Below are positions 19,176 through 28,962 of a DNA stretch of 64,000 nucleotides, piece by piece (position 1 is the stretch's first letter; each line of letters begins with the position of its first letter). The stretch spans positions 3,224,001 through 3,288,000 of the forward strand of contig NZ_LT960611.1 in NCBI RefSeq assembly GCF_900233005.1, given 5' to 3'. The notes under the pieces were generated by a model, which was not told the DNA's origin, did no database searches, and saw only the letters and a list, made by a program, of their open reading frames with translations. The position numbers and the translations under genes are program-made. Source of the stretch: Vibrio tapetis subsp. tapetis. GTDB taxonomy: Bacteria > Pseudomonadota > Gammaproteobacteria > Enterobacterales > Vibrionaceae.

Positions 19176-21521
19176 ATGAGCCAAGCGATTTGCCAACTGA
19201 TTGCTCAAGAACTTAATGTTCGCCCTGAGCAAGTTAATGCTGCTGTAACCCTTATTGATGACGGTAACACCGTTCCATTTATCGCTCGTTACCGAAAAGA
19301 AGTAACGGGGGGGCTTGATGACACGCAGCTGCGTACGTTAGACAGTCGCCTAGCCTATTTACGTGAGCTAAGCGATCGCCGCCAAACCATCATTAAATCG
19401 ATTCAAGAACAAGGTAAGCTCACCTCTGAACTTGAAGCCGAGATAAACGGTGCCGATAGTAAGACCCGTCTTGAAGATTTGTATTTGCCTTATAAGCCTA
19501 AACGCCGAACTAAAGGCCAAATTGCCATTGAAGCCGGTTTAGAGCCTCTAGCCGACACGCTTTGGAATACACCTCAAACGGTTCCTGAAAGTGAAGCCGA
19601 CAAATACGTTAATGCAGACAAAGGCATTACTGATACCAAAGCCGCATTAGATGGCGCTCGCGTTATCATCATGGAACGCATTGCAGAAGATGCGAACTTA
19701 TTAGAAAAAGTGCGTATTTATCTCAATAAGAATGCCTTTTTGAGCTCTCGGGTTGTGGCAGGCCAAGAACAACAAGGCGAGAAATTTAAAGACTACTTTG
19801 AGCATGATGAAGCCATCAACCGAGTCCCATCGCACCGTGCTCTTGCCATGCTGCGCGGCCGCAATGAAGGTTTTTTACAGCTGGCAATGAACGCCGATCC
19901 TAGCCAAGAACCCGGAACTCGTGGGTCATACTGTGAAGAAATTATCGCGCAACACTACGGTATTCACTTGAGCCAAGCACCTGCTGACACATGGCGTAAG
20001 TTGGTGATCAGTTGGGCATGGCGCATTAAAGTTTCTATGCACATGGAAACGGAATTAATGGGCGCACTAAAAGAGCGCTCTGAAATTGAAGCCATTGAAG
20101 TGTTCGCGACCAACTTAAAAGACCTGCTCATGGCAGCACCTGCTGGTCCTCGTGCCACCTTAGGTCTTGACCCAGGCTTGCGTACGGGTTCAAAAATAGC
20201 CGTGGTCGATTCAACTGGTAAAGTACTGGCAACAGAAACCATTTACCCTCACCCACCACAAAAGCAATACGACAAATCAGCTCATGTTCTAGAGCAAATG
20301 ATTAAGAAATACAATGTCGATTTGGTGGCGATTGGTAATGGGACGGCCTCACGTGAAACCGACACCTTTGTTGCTGATGTCATCACGCGTGCCAGCCTCA
20401 ACACTCAAAAAATCATTGTGAGCGAAGCCGGAGCATCGGTTTACTCTGCTTCTGAACTAGCCGCCAATGAATTCCCTAATATGGATGTATCGCTGCGGGG
20501 CGCCGTCTCTATTGCTCGCAGGCTACAAGACCCACTGGCAGAACTGGTGAAAATTGACCCTAAATCCATCGGTGTGGGCCAATACCAACACGATGTTAGC
20601 CAAAGCATGCTGGCGAAAAGACTCGATGCCGTTGTCGAAGACTGTGTAAACGCCGTTGGTGTGGATGTGAATACCGCCTCTGCTGCGCTATTAACCCGTG
20701 TCGCAGGCCTATCAACCACCATGGCACAAAACATCGTGAACTATCGCGATGATAACGGTCGCTTTGAAGCGCGTACCACACTGAAAAAAGTGGCACGTTT
20801 GGGGCCAAAAGCATTTGAACAATGTGCTGGGTTCTTACGTATCATGGATGGTAAAAACCCTCTTGATGCCTCATCTGTGCACCCTGAAGCTTACCCTGTC
20901 GTTAAAGCCATTGCAGAAAAGAACAGTAAAAAAGTTCAAGGGCTAATTGGTGACAGTCAGTTCCTACAAGGCTTGAAAGCCGTTGACTACATCAATGATA
21001 CTTTCGGCTTACCTACCGTCACCGACATCATCAAGGAATTGGACAAACCAGGTCGAGATCCTCGTCCTGAATTTAAAACCGCCACCTTTGCTGATGGGGT
21101 TAACAAGGTTTCTGACTTAGAAATCGGCATGGTTTTAGAAGGCGTGGTTTCTAACGTTGCCAACTTTGGTGCCTTTGTTGATATCGGCGTGCATCAAGAT
21201 GGTTTAGTGCATATTTCCGCACTAACGGATCGCTATGTATCCGACCCTCGTGAAGTGGTAAAAGCGGGCGATATTGTAAAGGTTAAGGTAATGGAAGTAG
21301 ATGCACAACGTAAGCGAATTGCGCTTACCATGCGTCTGACTGATGAACCCGTTCAAGATAACCGCAGCCAACGTGGTAGTAATGAACGACCTACGCAAAA
21401 CCAAAGACCGCGCCAGCAAGCTTCAAGAGACAATGCGCGCAATCAAAATCGCCAAGATTCGTCGAACACCCCAATGGGTGGCGCATTTGCTGCGGCGTTT
21501 GCTAATGCGAAGAAGAAATAG
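19176..21521 (+). CDS. tex: RNA-binding transcription accessory protein Tex
   Basis: 781 residues. Order: N-terminal helical Tex region (about 1-190), YqgF/RNase H-like domain (about 325-450, [17 protein letters not shown] near 329), helix-hairpin-helix pair (about 500-565, [17 protein letters not shown]), and C-terminal S1 domain (about 650-720, [31 protein letters not shown]). The tail is rich in R, N and Q (about 730-770). Tex binds nucleic acids and affects transcription and stress responses. It is flanked on the 3' side by a hairpin-rich island. Confidence 0.97.
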   Translation: MSQAICQLIAQELNVRPEQVNAAVTLIDDGNTVPFIARYRKEVTGGLDDTQLRTLDSRLAYLRELSDRRQTIIKSIQEQGKLTSELEAEINGADSKTRLEDLYLPYKPKRRTKGQIAIEAGLEPLADTLWNTPQTVPESEADKYVNADKGITDTKAALDGARVIIMERIAEDANLLEKVRIYLNKNAFLSSRVVAGQEQQGEKFKDYFEHDEAINRVPSHRALAMLRGRNEGFLQLAMNADPSQEPGTRGSYCEEIIAQHYGIHLSQAPADTWRKLVISWAWRIKVSMHMETELMGALKERSEIEAIEVFATNLKDLLMAAPAGPRATLGLDPGLRTGSKIAVVDSTGKVLATETIYPHPPQKQYDKSAHVLEQMIKKYNVDLVAIGNGTASRETDTFVADVITRASLNTQKIIVSEAGASVYSASELAANEFPNMDVSLRGAVSIARRLQDPLAELVKIDPKSIGVGQYQHDVSQSMLAKRLDAVVEDCVNAVGVDVNTASAALLTRVAGLSTTMAQNIVNYRDDNGRFEARTTLKKVARLGPKAFEQCAGFLRIMDGKNPLDASSVHPEAYPVVKAIAEKNSKKVQGLIGDSQFLQGLKAVDYINDTFGLPTVTDIIKELDKPGRDPRPEFKTATFADGVNKVSDLEIGMVLEGVVSNVANFGAFVDIGVHQDGLVHISALTDRYVSDPREVVKAGDIVKVKVMEVDAQRKRIALTMRLTDEPVQDNRSQRGSNERPTQNQRPRQQASRDNARNQNRQDSSNTPMGGAFAAAFANAKKK

Positions 21522-21665
21522 ATCAGAATACAGAGACGGGCTTCGCCCTGAGAGTACAGAGTGGTCATAATTCGCGACTAGAGACGATAAAAGCAAAGAG
21601 CAAAGAATCAGCGCCTGCTGTTTTCTTTGCTCTTGTTGTTTCTAGTAAGCGAAGCGTATTCTCTG
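21522..21665. repeat. Intergenic island 7 with long terminator-like hairpin
   Basis: Nested inverted repeats between convergent tex and the GT4-deacetylase gene: AGAATACAGAG / outer CTCTGTTT, GGGC-TTC-GCCC at 21539-21548, and a central stem CAAAGAGCAAAGAA...TTCTTTGCTCTTG (about 21594-21641). Words (ACAGAG, TTTCTAGT, GTATTCT, AAGCGAAGCG) are shared with islands 9 and 14. Confidence 0.75.
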
Positions 21666-21671
21666 TTTATC

Positions 21672-23441
21672 CTATTTTTTCGCTTTTTTAAACGTATAGT
21701 TACCCTTTATTTTCCGCCATAAGCCAAACACATCCGTTCTAGGGAAGATAGCTATACGGCGAATTTGTTGTAAGTCTTGATGGAAAGCCAATGGGCCTGA
21801 ATTAGTCGCAACACTAAATGGATAACCCGCTTGTTCTGCCAACTGTTTAGTTTCTTCGCTTAAGTCGCCGTAGGGGTACGCAAAAGAAAATAACGATTTC
21901 CCAATCAATTCTTCCAGTTGTCGTTTATTTTCTTCAATTTCATATTGTTGTTGCTCTCTTCCCAGTTTGCTCAACTTAGGGTGAGTCAAAGTATGACCAC
22001 CAATCTCAACATGACCAGAGTCAACCATCGCCTTTAATTGCTCAGCACTCATCAGCGGTACTTTGTTGTCAGGTTTATCCACACCTTCAACATCCCAGCG
22101 ATTAAAGTCCTCTCCTGTCACAGCATATACCACGGCTTTAAAGTCATATTTTTTCAATAGTGGTAACATTAAGTGATAGTTGTCTTCATAACCATCGTCA
22201 ACGGTAATCATAATATATCGCTTACCAGCCTCTAAGCGATGTAAAACTCCGTTATCGGCTAAATCAGCAAAGGTTAGTGTTTCAAAACCCATTTTTTTGA
22301 TTAATTTTAAGTGCTTTTCCAGCATATCAACGTGCAAATATGTGCCATTTACCCCCGCTCCACTCCCGTCACGAATAAAGCGGTGATACATAATTACTGG
22401 CATTTCACTTTGCAGCTTTTCAACTATCACATCTTGATAAATATTTTCAAGATGATCGACGACCTTGGATAAATCATAGTGCGATCGGATCGTATCTGAT
22501 ACACCACTTTGACAATTTGACTCCAATAGCGCTTGTTCCACTTGATGACTAATCATGGAGAAATCGATATCCAAATCTTTAGGGCCGATATCACCAAAAT
22601 TAGTCGCCATCGCCTGAACTACATTATCGTTAGTCACCACACCGATAGAATTTGCTTCACCTATTGCAAACGTAGGACGTCCACACAGTAAAGACTCCAT
22701 AGCAACCCGACCAGCACCGATAACAAGGTCGGATTTAGCCAGCATCGTAGGAACATCATCGGTATAGCCCGTAAATTCCACCTGATTCAAAAATGGCTTA
22801 AATCGTTCTGTAACCGCGCTACCAGTGACGACCTTTATATGGTATTGCTCACTATCAAGACACTCGCTCAATAACCGAAAACACAGATCGCCTTTTGGCC
22901 CGCTAAGTCGACCGATAATTGTAATGATAGGCTTGTCGTTGGTAGGTGTCGGCATTTGTTGAAACTGAGTTGTTTCAATACCGTTACGACTTACTTTTAG
23001 CTGCGATTCAGGTACATCCAATTCTTGAATTAGTTGCTGGCGTATAGCTTCACAAACTGGGAGTGCTTTATCTCCCATAGCATGAAAACGCTTACGAGAA
23101 GCATGCACAGGTTGGCGCCCATGTACCGTTGTAACCATTGGAGTTCCAGTCAGCTTACAAGCAATATGACAACTCCAACTTGAAGCGCGTGAATGGGCAT
23201 GAACCAATTGAATGTTATGTTTTTTAATAAGATAAACCAAATACCCTACATGCCAAAAACGACGAACAATACTACGCTTGTTGAAGCGTAACTTAAAAAA
23301 TTCACCTTGATGCGGTTTGGTCAAGGTATCAGAAACATAAAATACATTATGCCCACGCGATGTTAGTTCATCACCTACTGTCGTCGCGTAAACTTCCGCT
23401 CCCGTAACCTCTAGCTGAGACAATGCCATTAAAACATTCAT
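21672..23441 (-). CDS. GT4 glycosyltransferase fused to polysaccharide deacetylase (NodB/CE4)
   Basis: 589 residues with two domains. The N-terminal half (about 1-335) is a GT-B, family-4-type glycosyltransferase: MNVLMALSQLEVTGAEVYATTVGDEL start, TVHGRQPVHA near 104, IIGRLSGPKGDLCF near 172, and the donor-site region AKSDLVIGAGRVAMESLLCGRP near 230-251. The C-terminal part (about 345-589) is a CE4 deacetylase: MYHRF near 348, the catalytic and metal pair TVDDGYEDN near 418-426, and the HTLTHPKL metal histidines near 487-494. No signal peptide is seen, so deacetylation is probably cytoplasmic. Its partner kdkA, 18 bp away, points to LPS core modification (inference). Confidence 0.85.
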   Translation of the reverse strand: MNVLMALSQLEVTGAEVYATTVGDELTSRGHNVFYVSDTLTKPHQGEFFKLRFNKRSIVRRFWHVGYLVYLIKKHNIQLVHAHSRASSWSCHIACKLTGTPMVTTVHGRQPVHASRKRFHAMGDKALPVCEAIRQQLIQELDVPESQLKVSRNGIETTQFQQMPTPTNDKPIITIIGRLSGPKGDLCFRLLSECLDSEQYHIKVVTGSAVTERFKPFLNQVEFTGYTDDVPTMLAKSDLVIGAGRVAMESLLCGRPTFAIGEANSIGVVTNDNVVQAMATNFGDIGPKDLDIDFSMISHQVEQALLESNCQSGVSDTIRSHYDLSKVVDHLENIYQDVIVEKLQSEMPVIMYHRFIRDGSGAGVNGTYLHVDMLEKHLKLIKKMGFETLTFADLADNGVLHRLEAGKRYIMITVDDGYEDNYHLMLPLLKKYDFKAVVYAVTGEDFNRWDVEGVDKPDNKVPLMSAEQLKAMVDSGHVEIGGHTLTHPKLSKLGREQQQYEIEENKRQLEELIGKSLFSFAYPYGDLSEETKQLAEQAGYPFSVATNSGPLAFHQDLQQIRRIAIFPRTDVFGLWRKIKGNYTFKKAKK

Positions 23442-23459
23442 ATCTTTATACCAAATCCA

Positions 23460-24173
23460 TCAAATTTTGTTACTTCGATACCCTACCAACAGAGCACCCC
23501 ATTCGCTTTGCTGCCAACGAATCGCGCGTTTATTAAGTTCTTTATTAAACGAGCGCAGTAAGCGTTCTAGATTAGCGGCTTTCCACTTTTCACCGTCTTG
23601 CTTAGCGCATTTATCAAAATCAATAATCCAAACCTTGTGCTCGCTATCGAGTAAAATATTATGGATATTCAGATCGGTATGGTTCACACCTGCGTTGTGC
23701 ATTAAACGAATCTGCTCCCCTATGCTGTTATAGGTTTCTACAGATAAACTCGAATCTTGCAAGATGGAGACTAAATCTCGCGCGTTGACGATTTTTTCGC
23801 TCAAGATGTCCGCTTGATAACAAATGGTGCGCTTCTTGGCAATGGCCGCAATTGGCCTAGGCACATTCACGCCAGACTCTCTCAAATGCTTCAGTAATAA
23901 TAGCTCTTGGTAGCAACGAGTGTTTTCCCAACCCGCGAACCAATAATGATCTTTCACTAATTTACCAAATAACCCACCACGGCGATAATGCCTAAGAGCC
24001 GCTTGCATCTCTTCAAGTTGCACGAACCACGTAGTGCCTCGTCCTTGCGCGCTGCCAACGACTTTGCCCAGTCGCTGCCAATACTCACCGTCAAAATGTT
24101 CGGACGTTGGATTCATAATGAATGAAGCGTCATACCAGATGATCTGCTTATGTGATTCGATGGATTGAAGCAT
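23460..24173 (-). CDS. kdkA: 3-deoxy-D-manno-octulosonic acid (Kdo) kinase KdkA
   Basis: 237 residues from ATG 24173; a TTG at 24185 would add four. Kinase-fold protein with catalytic NHTDLNIHNILLD (Asp near 167) and metal-binding IIDFDKC near 183-189. The N-terminal TTWFVQLEEMQAALRHYRRGG block is typical of KdkA/WaaP relatives. KdkA phosphorylates the 4-OH of the single Kdo residue of lipid A in Vibrio, Haemophilus and similar bacteria that carry one Kdo. It is transcribed ahead of the GT4-deacetylase, 18 bp apart. A GGCGGAA heptamer array lies only about 46 bp upstream of the start, in its leader or promoter region. Confidence 0.92.
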   Translation of the reverse strand: MLQSIESHKQIIWYDASFIMNPTSEHFDGEYWQRLGKVVGSAQGRGTTWFVQLEEMQAALRHYRRGGLFGKLVKDHYWFAGWENTRCYQELLLLKHLRESGVNVPRPIAAIAKKRTICYQADILSEKIVNARDLVSILQDSSLSVETYNSIGEQIRLMHNAGVNHTDLNIHNILLDSEHKVWIIDFDKCAKQDGEKWKAANLERLLRSFNKELNKRAIRWQQSEWGALLVGYRSNKI

Positions 24174-24204
24174 GCTCTTGGTCAATTGAATGAGTGTCGG
24201 GTTA

Positions 24205-24390
24205 TTGTACAGGTAAGAGGCGGAAGGCGGAAGGCGGAAGGCGGAAGGCGGAAGGCGGAAGGCGGAAGGCGGAAGGCGGAAGGCGGAAATGATTTTCGAG
24301 CAAATATTGATAATATCAACTATTTCTCTCTCCCTTCTTTGCCTTATCGCCCTATGCCTTATGCCTTATGCCTTATGCCTTATATAGTTT
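24205..24390. repeat. Heptamer island 8: 10 x GGCGGAA plus GCCTTAT inverted arm
   Basis: Ten GGCGGAA units (24219-24288) and, after a 50-bp AT-rich centre, GCCTTAT units (four perfect at 24356-24383, two degenerate before). The reverse complement of the right unit, ATAAGGC, shares 5 of 7 bases with GGAAGGC, the rotated left unit, so the arms form a long imperfect inverted repeat. The island lies between the 3' end of the 152-aa gene and kdkA, both on the minus strand. Confidence 0.93.
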
Positions 24391-24408
24391 AAATCGGTTT
24401 TGTGCACA

Positions 24409-24867
24409 CTACGTAATAGCAATGACTTCTGAAGGGTTATGTGGGGCAACAGAATGACCATAATGATATTTAATTACGGTTCTTCGTTTTTCCATTTTGC
24501 CTTCTTTTATCGCAGCGTTAAGTACACTTGGCGGTAGTTTAAATCGCATGGTGTAACCTAAGCCTTGTTGCTCACTGTATGTTTGTAGTGCTATCAACTC
24601 GAACAATCGCTCAAGGGGGCTTTTTGGTTCTGTGTGAAACTCTTCTTTTTCATCTAACTCGTATTCAGGATGTTCTGACGGGTTCCAAGCTGCACGTTTA
24701 CGGCGCTTTTCTTCGAGCGTCGCTTTACGTTCAGGGTTGGATTTCGTCAAGTGGACCGTCGGTGTTACTGGCTCCCGAACCTTGTTATCCCTTGCTGCTT
24801 GTTCAGTTTGCAGATTAACCGACGGGGCGATCAGTGGAACACTGGCGCTGGTCGGGGTCACTACCAT
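24409..24867 (-). CDS. Conserved hypothetical protein, 152 aa
   Basis: I do not recognise the family with confidence. The start at ATG 24867 is set by a strong AGGGAGGT five bases upstream; an in-frame start 33 bases further up has no such site. The protein is soluble, charged and proline-rich: low-complexity N terminus (VTPTSASVPLIAPSVNL), a basic segment LEEKRRKRAAWNPSEHPEYEL (about 65-85), a helical LERLFELIALQTYSEQQG near 95-112, and a C-terminal KYHYGHSVAPHNPSEV. It is probably a Vibrionaceae-restricted protein and stands alone between kdkA and bioH. Confidence 0.7.
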   Translation of the reverse strand: MVVTPTSASVPLIAPSVNLQTEQAARDNKVREPVTPTVHLTKSNPERKATLEEKRRKRAAWNPSEHPEYELDEKEEFHTEPKSPLERLFELIALQTYSEQQGLGYTMRFKLPPSVLNAAIKEGKMEKRRTVIKYHYGHSVAPHNPSEVIAIT

Positions 24868-25021
24868 AGCAAACCTCCCTAAGATGCATGACATGCACAC
24901 TGTCTAAGCTAAATAGATCTAAGCTGTATAGACTAAACCGCCTAGACAGTCTCAATAACTCACGTCAGTAATTCGTTACCTTTGCGTGCTACCTGATTAT
25001 CTTATCGGCAACTTGTCTGTT

Positions 25022-25789
25022 TTATTTATAGCCGAATTGTATGATTTGCGCACAAAATGTATCTAACTCTGTCATAAAAGGCGCATGAGACGACTCTAAA
25101 AAGACAAAATGCTCACTGGTTTCATGATAACGCTCCATCGTACTGGCGACTTTTACTGGCACCAATCCATCTAAACGACCATATAAACGTAAAAAGGGTT
25201 TTTCGATGTGACTGAGTTGATCTCTCAGGTCGACTTCGGCCAGCATTTTAAGCCCAGCAATGAGTGCATCTTGATGAGGCAATGGCCTTGCTAGCACCCC
25301 CTGCTTTAATTGTTTCACATCTTGGCGAGCAGAAGGGCTACCCATGGCTTGCAGTGCCATAAAACGCTCGACCGTGGTTTCAAAATCTTCAACTAATTGC
25401 TCGGTAAATGCACTCAACACATTAGGCTGAATACCTCGCCAAGGCTTGTCGGCAGCAAATTTAGGGGAACTGGCAACCGTAATGAGCTTATTTACACGTT
25501 CAGGGTAATGGATGGCAATGTGGGTCGCCACTAAACCACCGAGTGACCAACCTAGCCAAATTGCGTTGTCTGGTGCTTGGGCAAGAATCAACTCAGCCAT
25601 ACTTGCCATGTCTTCGCAGGGGTAATCACCACTGTGGCCATAACCGGGCATATCAACCACATGAACCGTAAACTGCTGAGCCAGTTTTTCTTCCACTTGA
25701 TGCCAAACCGCACCGTTCATCCCCCAGCCATGCAACAAAACTAAGTCTGGACCCTTGCCTGTCGTCTGCCAATATAATGGTGCGGTCAT
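25022..25789 (-). CDS. bioH: Pimeloyl-[acyl-carrier protein] methyl ester esterase BioH
   Basis: 255 residues, alpha/beta hydrolase. BioH cleaves pimeloyl-ACP methyl ester and so ends the BioC-BioH route to the biotin pimelate moiety. The nucleophile elbow GWSLGG has Ser near residue 81, the oxyanion segment LLHGWGMNGAVW is near 18-29, the acid is likely in YGRLDGLVP near 206, and the histidine is in ESSHAPFMT near 234. It is unlinked to the other bio genes, as in E. coli, and divergent from comF. Confidence 0.95.
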   Translation of the reverse strand: MTAPLYWQTTGKGPDLVLLHGWGMNGAVWHQVEEKLAQQFTVHVVDMPGYGHSGDYPCEDMASMAELILAQAPDNAIWLGWSLGGLVATHIAIHYPERVNKLITVASSPKFAADKPWRGIQPNVLSAFTEQLVEDFETTVERFMALQAMGSPSARQDVKQLKQGVLARPLPHQDALIAGLKMLAEVDLRDQLSHIEKPFLRLYGRLDGLVPVKVASTMERYHETSEHFVFLESSHAPFMTELDTFCAQIIQFGYK

Positions 25790-25876
25790 GATCTCTTCCT
25801 TTGATACTTATCTGGTTCAAAACACATCGTTGTTTTTTCAATAGTATCAAGAAGCACATCAATTGTGAGGTCGAAC

Positions 25877-26581
25877 ATGACAAAATGGCTCAAGCAAACT
25901 CTACATCACAGCTTTAAAGGGCATTGCCATTTATGTGGGCTCAGTATTGAGTCAGACGAAAACGAAGGGATATGGTGTCAGCATTGCCGAACATTATTTA
26001 ACCCAGAGCCTAGATGCGCGACGTGTGGGCTGCCAAACGTAATAAATGTCGAACGGTGTGGTCAATGTATTTCAACCCCACCTCCTTGGCACCGACTGTA
26101 TTGCGTTGGCGATTATCAAGCACCGCTCGATCACTACATCCATCAGATGAAATTCAATCGAAAATTTTGGTACGCGAGAGACTTGGCTGAGTTATTGGCG
26201 CCACGCATTTTAGAACCCGCACAAATTATTACCAGTGTGCCACTTCACTGGCATCGCCAACTCGAACGAGGTTACAATCAAAGCGACCACCTCGCAAAAG
26301 CACTCTGTGGCCATTTATCCATATCTAATCGATATAACCCCAACCTGTTTGAGCGAACTCGGCCAACCAAAGCTCAACGAGACTTAAGTAAAAGAGAACG
26401 CCAGATAAATCTCGTTGATGCCTTTAAGCTAAAAAGCGTTCCGCAGGAGAGTCATGTAGCCATTGTCGATGATGTCGTGACGACAGGCAGTACTATCCGA
26501 CATTTATGTCAATTATTGCTTGAAGTTGGCGTCGAAAAAATCGATATTTACTGCATATGCCGGACTCCTGAGCCTAGCTAA
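25877..26581 (+). CDS. comF: ComF/GntX family phosphoribosyltransferase-like protein
   Basis: 234 residues from ATG 25877, chosen because GAGGT lies six bases upstream; an in-frame GTG at 25865 is less likely. The N terminus has a zinc-ribbon-like cysteine set ([29 protein letters not shown], about residues 15-65). The C-terminal domain carries the PRPP-type motif [13 protein letters not shown] near 195-207. Homologues support DNA uptake (ComF) in naturally competent bacteria including Vibrio; the E. coli relative is GntX. The biochemical role is unresolved. It precedes nfuA as in E. coli (gntX-nfuA). Confidence 0.9.
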   Translation: MTKWLKQTLHHSFKGHCHLCGLSIESDENEGIWCQHCRTLFNPEPRCATCGLPNVINVERCGQCISTPPPWHRLYCVGDYQAPLDHYIHQMKFNRKFWYARDLAELLAPRILEPAQIITSVPLHWHRQLERGYNQSDHLAKALCGHLSISNRYNPNLFERTRPTKAQRDLSKRERQINLVDAFKLKSVPQESHVAIVDDVVTTGSTIRHLCQLLLEVGVEKIDIYCICRTPEPS

Positions 26582-26681
26582 GATCCATTACTTGCCACAT
26601 CTAGGGGTAAAAACACTGGATCGAAAGCGCAACAGGAGTAAAATAAATCGAATAGTTTACAAAAACACTCAGGTATTAGTC

Positions 26682-27269
26682 GTGTCGAATTCCATTATAG
26701 TTACAGAAAATGCTCAAGTTCACTTTTCTAAGCTGTTAGAACAGCAACCTGAAGGCACTAATATCCGTGTCTTTGTGGTAAACCCAGGTACTCCAAATGC
26801 GGAGTGTGGCGTTTCTTACTGCCCACCAGAAGCCATTGAAGCTTCTGATACCGAATACCCATTTAGTGCTTTCTCTGCTTACGTTGATGAGCTAAGCCTT
26901 CCTTTCTTGGAAGACGCTGAAATCGACTACGTGACAGACAAAATGGGCGCGCAATTAACGCTAAAAGCGCCCAATGCCAAGATGAAAAAAGTTTCTGACG
27001 ATGCTTCACTAGTTGAGCGTGTTGAATACGCAATCCAGACCCAAGTTAACCCACAACTTGCTGGTCACGGTGGTCACGTAAGCCTTGTTGAAATCACTGA
27101 AGATGGCATTGCTATTGTTGCATTCGGTGGTGGTTGTAATGGTTGTTCTATGGTTGATGTGACGCTTAAAGAAGGCATCGAAAAAGAGCTACTTAACCAA
27201 TTTGTAGGTGAACTATCAGCGGTACGTGATGCAACAGAGCATGACCGTGGTGAGCATTCTTACTACTAG
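26682..27269 (+). CDS. nfuA: Fe-S biogenesis protein NfuA
   Basis: 195 residues from GTG 26682 ([18 protein letters not shown]), the start that matches NfuA; the longer frame overlaps comF. The N-terminal degenerate A-type scaffold domain (about 1-100) is followed by the C-terminal Nfu domain with the cluster-binding [16 protein letters not shown] near 153-168. NfuA carries [4Fe-4S] clusters to client proteins, for example lipoyl synthase, especially under oxidative stress or iron limitation. An AGG sits about 9 bases upstream of the GTG. Confidence 0.96.
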   Translation: MSNSIIVTENAQVHFSKLLEQQPEGTNIRVFVVNPGTPNAECGVSYCPPEAIEASDTEYPFSAFSAYVDELSLPFLEDAEIDYVTDKMGAQLTLKAPNAKMKKVSDDASLVERVEYAIQTQVNPQLAGHGGHVSLVEITEDGIAIVAFGGGCNGCSMVDVTLKEGIEKELLNQFVGELSAVRDATEHDRGEHSYY

Positions 27270-27440
27270 AGCCGATTTGAGAATTCGCTTCGCTCACGAG
27301 ATTACAGAAACTAGAAACTAGAAACTAGAAACGATAAGAGCTTAAAAGCACGATGCTTTTAAGCTCTTTTTTTCGCTTTTATAGTAGCGAAGCGGTCTAG
27401 TTTCTAGTGAGCGCAGCGAATTCTAATTTCTGTATTCTGC
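27270..27440. repeat. Heptamer island 9: GAAACTA array, terminator and inverted arm
   Basis: GAATTCGCTTCGCTCAC at 27281-27297, three GAAACTA units plus GAAACGA (27307-27334), a strong bidirectional terminator (27337-27373), then the mirror words TAGCGAAGCG, CTAGTTTCTAGTGAGCGCAGCGAATTC and TTTCTGTATTCT. The halves are reverse-complementary in order, and the island lies between convergent nfuA and cysQ. Confidence 0.85.
27337..27373. terminator. nfuA/cysQ bidirectional terminator
   Basis: AGAGCTTAAAAGCA and TGCTTTTAAGCTCT form a 14-bp perfect stem with a CGA loop, followed by seven T. Confidence 0.9.
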
Positions 27441-27444
27441 TCTT

Positions 27445-28263
27445 TTACCCCTGAACTAGAATTTCATTCCATGGCAGTTCGGTATCTCCTAGAACAATGA
27501 AGTTCGGGTTTTCTAAGGTTTCTCTTAGGTTATAAGATAACGGCTCAAGTTTCGTGCTTAATATTTTGCCACCCGCTTCGGTTACGATGCATTGAGTCGC
27601 TGCGGTGTCCCACTCTCCGGTAGGCCCTAAGCGAAGGTAACAGTCAGCGGCACCTTCTGCTACGACACACGCTTTAAGTGCCGCAGAGCCTAAAGGCATC
27701 AACTCATAGTTCCAATCTGCAGACATACGACGAGTAATGTTGTTAATGTCTTGCCTACGACTGATTGCCATGGCAATAGAGCGGCTTTCAGGCCCATGCT
27801 TATGAACCGAAATCGTCACACTTTCATCAAGATCAGGGATTTTCCAGGCACCTTGATTATGGTAAGCATAATATGTAACACTCGATACCGGAGCATAGAC
27901 CACACCCATGATCGGTTGGTTGTTCTCAACTAAAGCGATGATGGTAGCGAAATCTCCGCTACGAGCGATGAACTCTTGCGTGCCATCAAGCGGGTCGACT
28001 AACCAATAGCGATCCCACTGAGAGCGCTTAGCTAAGCTAATATCGGCATCTTCTTCAGACAATACTGGAATATCTGGCGTCAATGCGCTGAGTTGCTCCA
28101 TAATTTGCTTGTGCGCCGCTAGATCGGCACTGGTAACAGGCGTAGCATCCGCTTTGACGTATTCTTTATATTCTTTGTTTTCGTAGATCTCTAAAATTAA
28201 TTGTCCAGCCGCTCGAGCGATCTGTATAACATCAGGGATCAGGGGGGAGAAATCTTGCGCCAT
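27445..28263 (-). CDS. cysQ: 3'(2'),5'-bisphosphate nucleotidase CysQ
   Basis: 272 residues, inositol-monophosphatase superfamily. It hydrolyses PAP (3'-phosphoadenosine 5'-phosphate) to AMP, removing the by-product of sulfate assimilation. Metal-site motifs: EEDA near 70-73, WLVDPLDGTQEFI near 87-99, and GEWDTAATQCIVTEAGG near 212-228. It is membrane-associated in E. coli; no helix is seen here. It is 10 bp downstream of nudE and likely co-transcribed, pairing two nucleotide-salvage hydrolases. Confidence 0.95.
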   Translation of the reverse strand: MAQDFSPLIPDVIQIARAAGQLILEIYENKEYKEYVKADATPVTSADLAAHKQIMEQLSALTPDIPVLSEEDADISLAKRSQWDRYWLVDPLDGTQEFIARSGDFATIIALVENNQPIMGVVYAPVSSVTYYAYHNQGAWKIPDLDESVTISVHKHGPESRSIAMAISRRQDINNITRRMSADWNYELMPLGSAALKACVVAEGAADCYLRLGPTGEWDTAATQCIVTEAGGKILSTKLEPLSYNLRETLENPNFIVLGDTELPWNEILVQG

Positions 28264-28273
28264 CTTGTGCTCC

Positions 28274-28831
28274 TTACTTTGCCACTTGAGCCAAATAACG
28301 TTGTGCCAGCATTAAGGCAGTAATGCTACGCGCTTCACTGAAATCTAGGTGGGTAAGCAAATCATCCGCTTGCAGCAAAGGCCAACGAACTAATTGCAAC
28401 GGCTCAGGCTCATCACCTTGTAAGGTTTCTGGATACAATTCCTGAGCAATAAACAATGTCATACCACTTGAAAAATATGACGGAGCTAATACCACTTCTT
28501 TAAGTGCAACCATGCTGTTTGCACCAAAACCAATTTCTTCTTTTAATTCACGTTGTGCGGCTTGTTCTGCAGATTCTCCCGGATCAATTAACCCTTTAGG
28601 AAAACCCAATTCATAACGGTCCGTGCCTGCGGCATATTCACGAACCATTAATAGATCACCCTGCTTCGTAACGGGTACTATCAACACAGCGTGACGCCCA
28701 CTTGGCTTCATTCGCTCATAAGTACGTTCTTCTCCGTTTGAAAAACGTAAATCTAACGACTCTATAGTAAAGAGTTTAGATTGAGCCACGGTGTTTGTAG
28801 CCAAAATTTCAGGCTTTTTCAGTTTTGCCAT
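28274..28831 (-). CDS. nudE: ADP compounds hydrolase NudE
   Basis: 185 residues. The Nudix box G-X5-E-X7-RE-X2-EE-X-GF is seen as GLIDPGESAEQAAQRELKEE... near residues 80-102. Family members cleave ADP-ribose, Ap3A and NADH. The order nudE-cysQ beside nfuA is conserved in gammaproteobacteria. An ATGGAAA-type leader precedes the ATG. Confidence 0.94.
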   Translation of the reverse strand: MAKLKKPEILATNTVAQSKLFTIESLDLRFSNGEERTYERMKPSGRHAVLIVPVTKQGDLLMVREYAAGTDRYELGFPKGLIDPGESAEQAAQRELKEEIGFGANSMVALKEVVLAPSYFSSGMTLFIAQELYPETLQGDEPEPLQLVRWPLLQADDLLTHLDFSEARSITALMLAQRYLAQVAK

Positions 28832-28962
28832 GTTATTTCCATTGGGAGCTAGATCGACAGCTCAATATAGCATCAATTTATAAATCTATTTTAGCGCTGA
28901 TGTAAAAGTATCAATGCCGTCTCAAAGTTATTTCTATTTCGTTGAAAGTCATAGAAAACCCA

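Noticed and set aside
26520..26681. Longer NfuA start overlapping comF
   Set aside because: The GTG at 26682 gives the family N terminus and normal length; the upstream frame is coding in comF.
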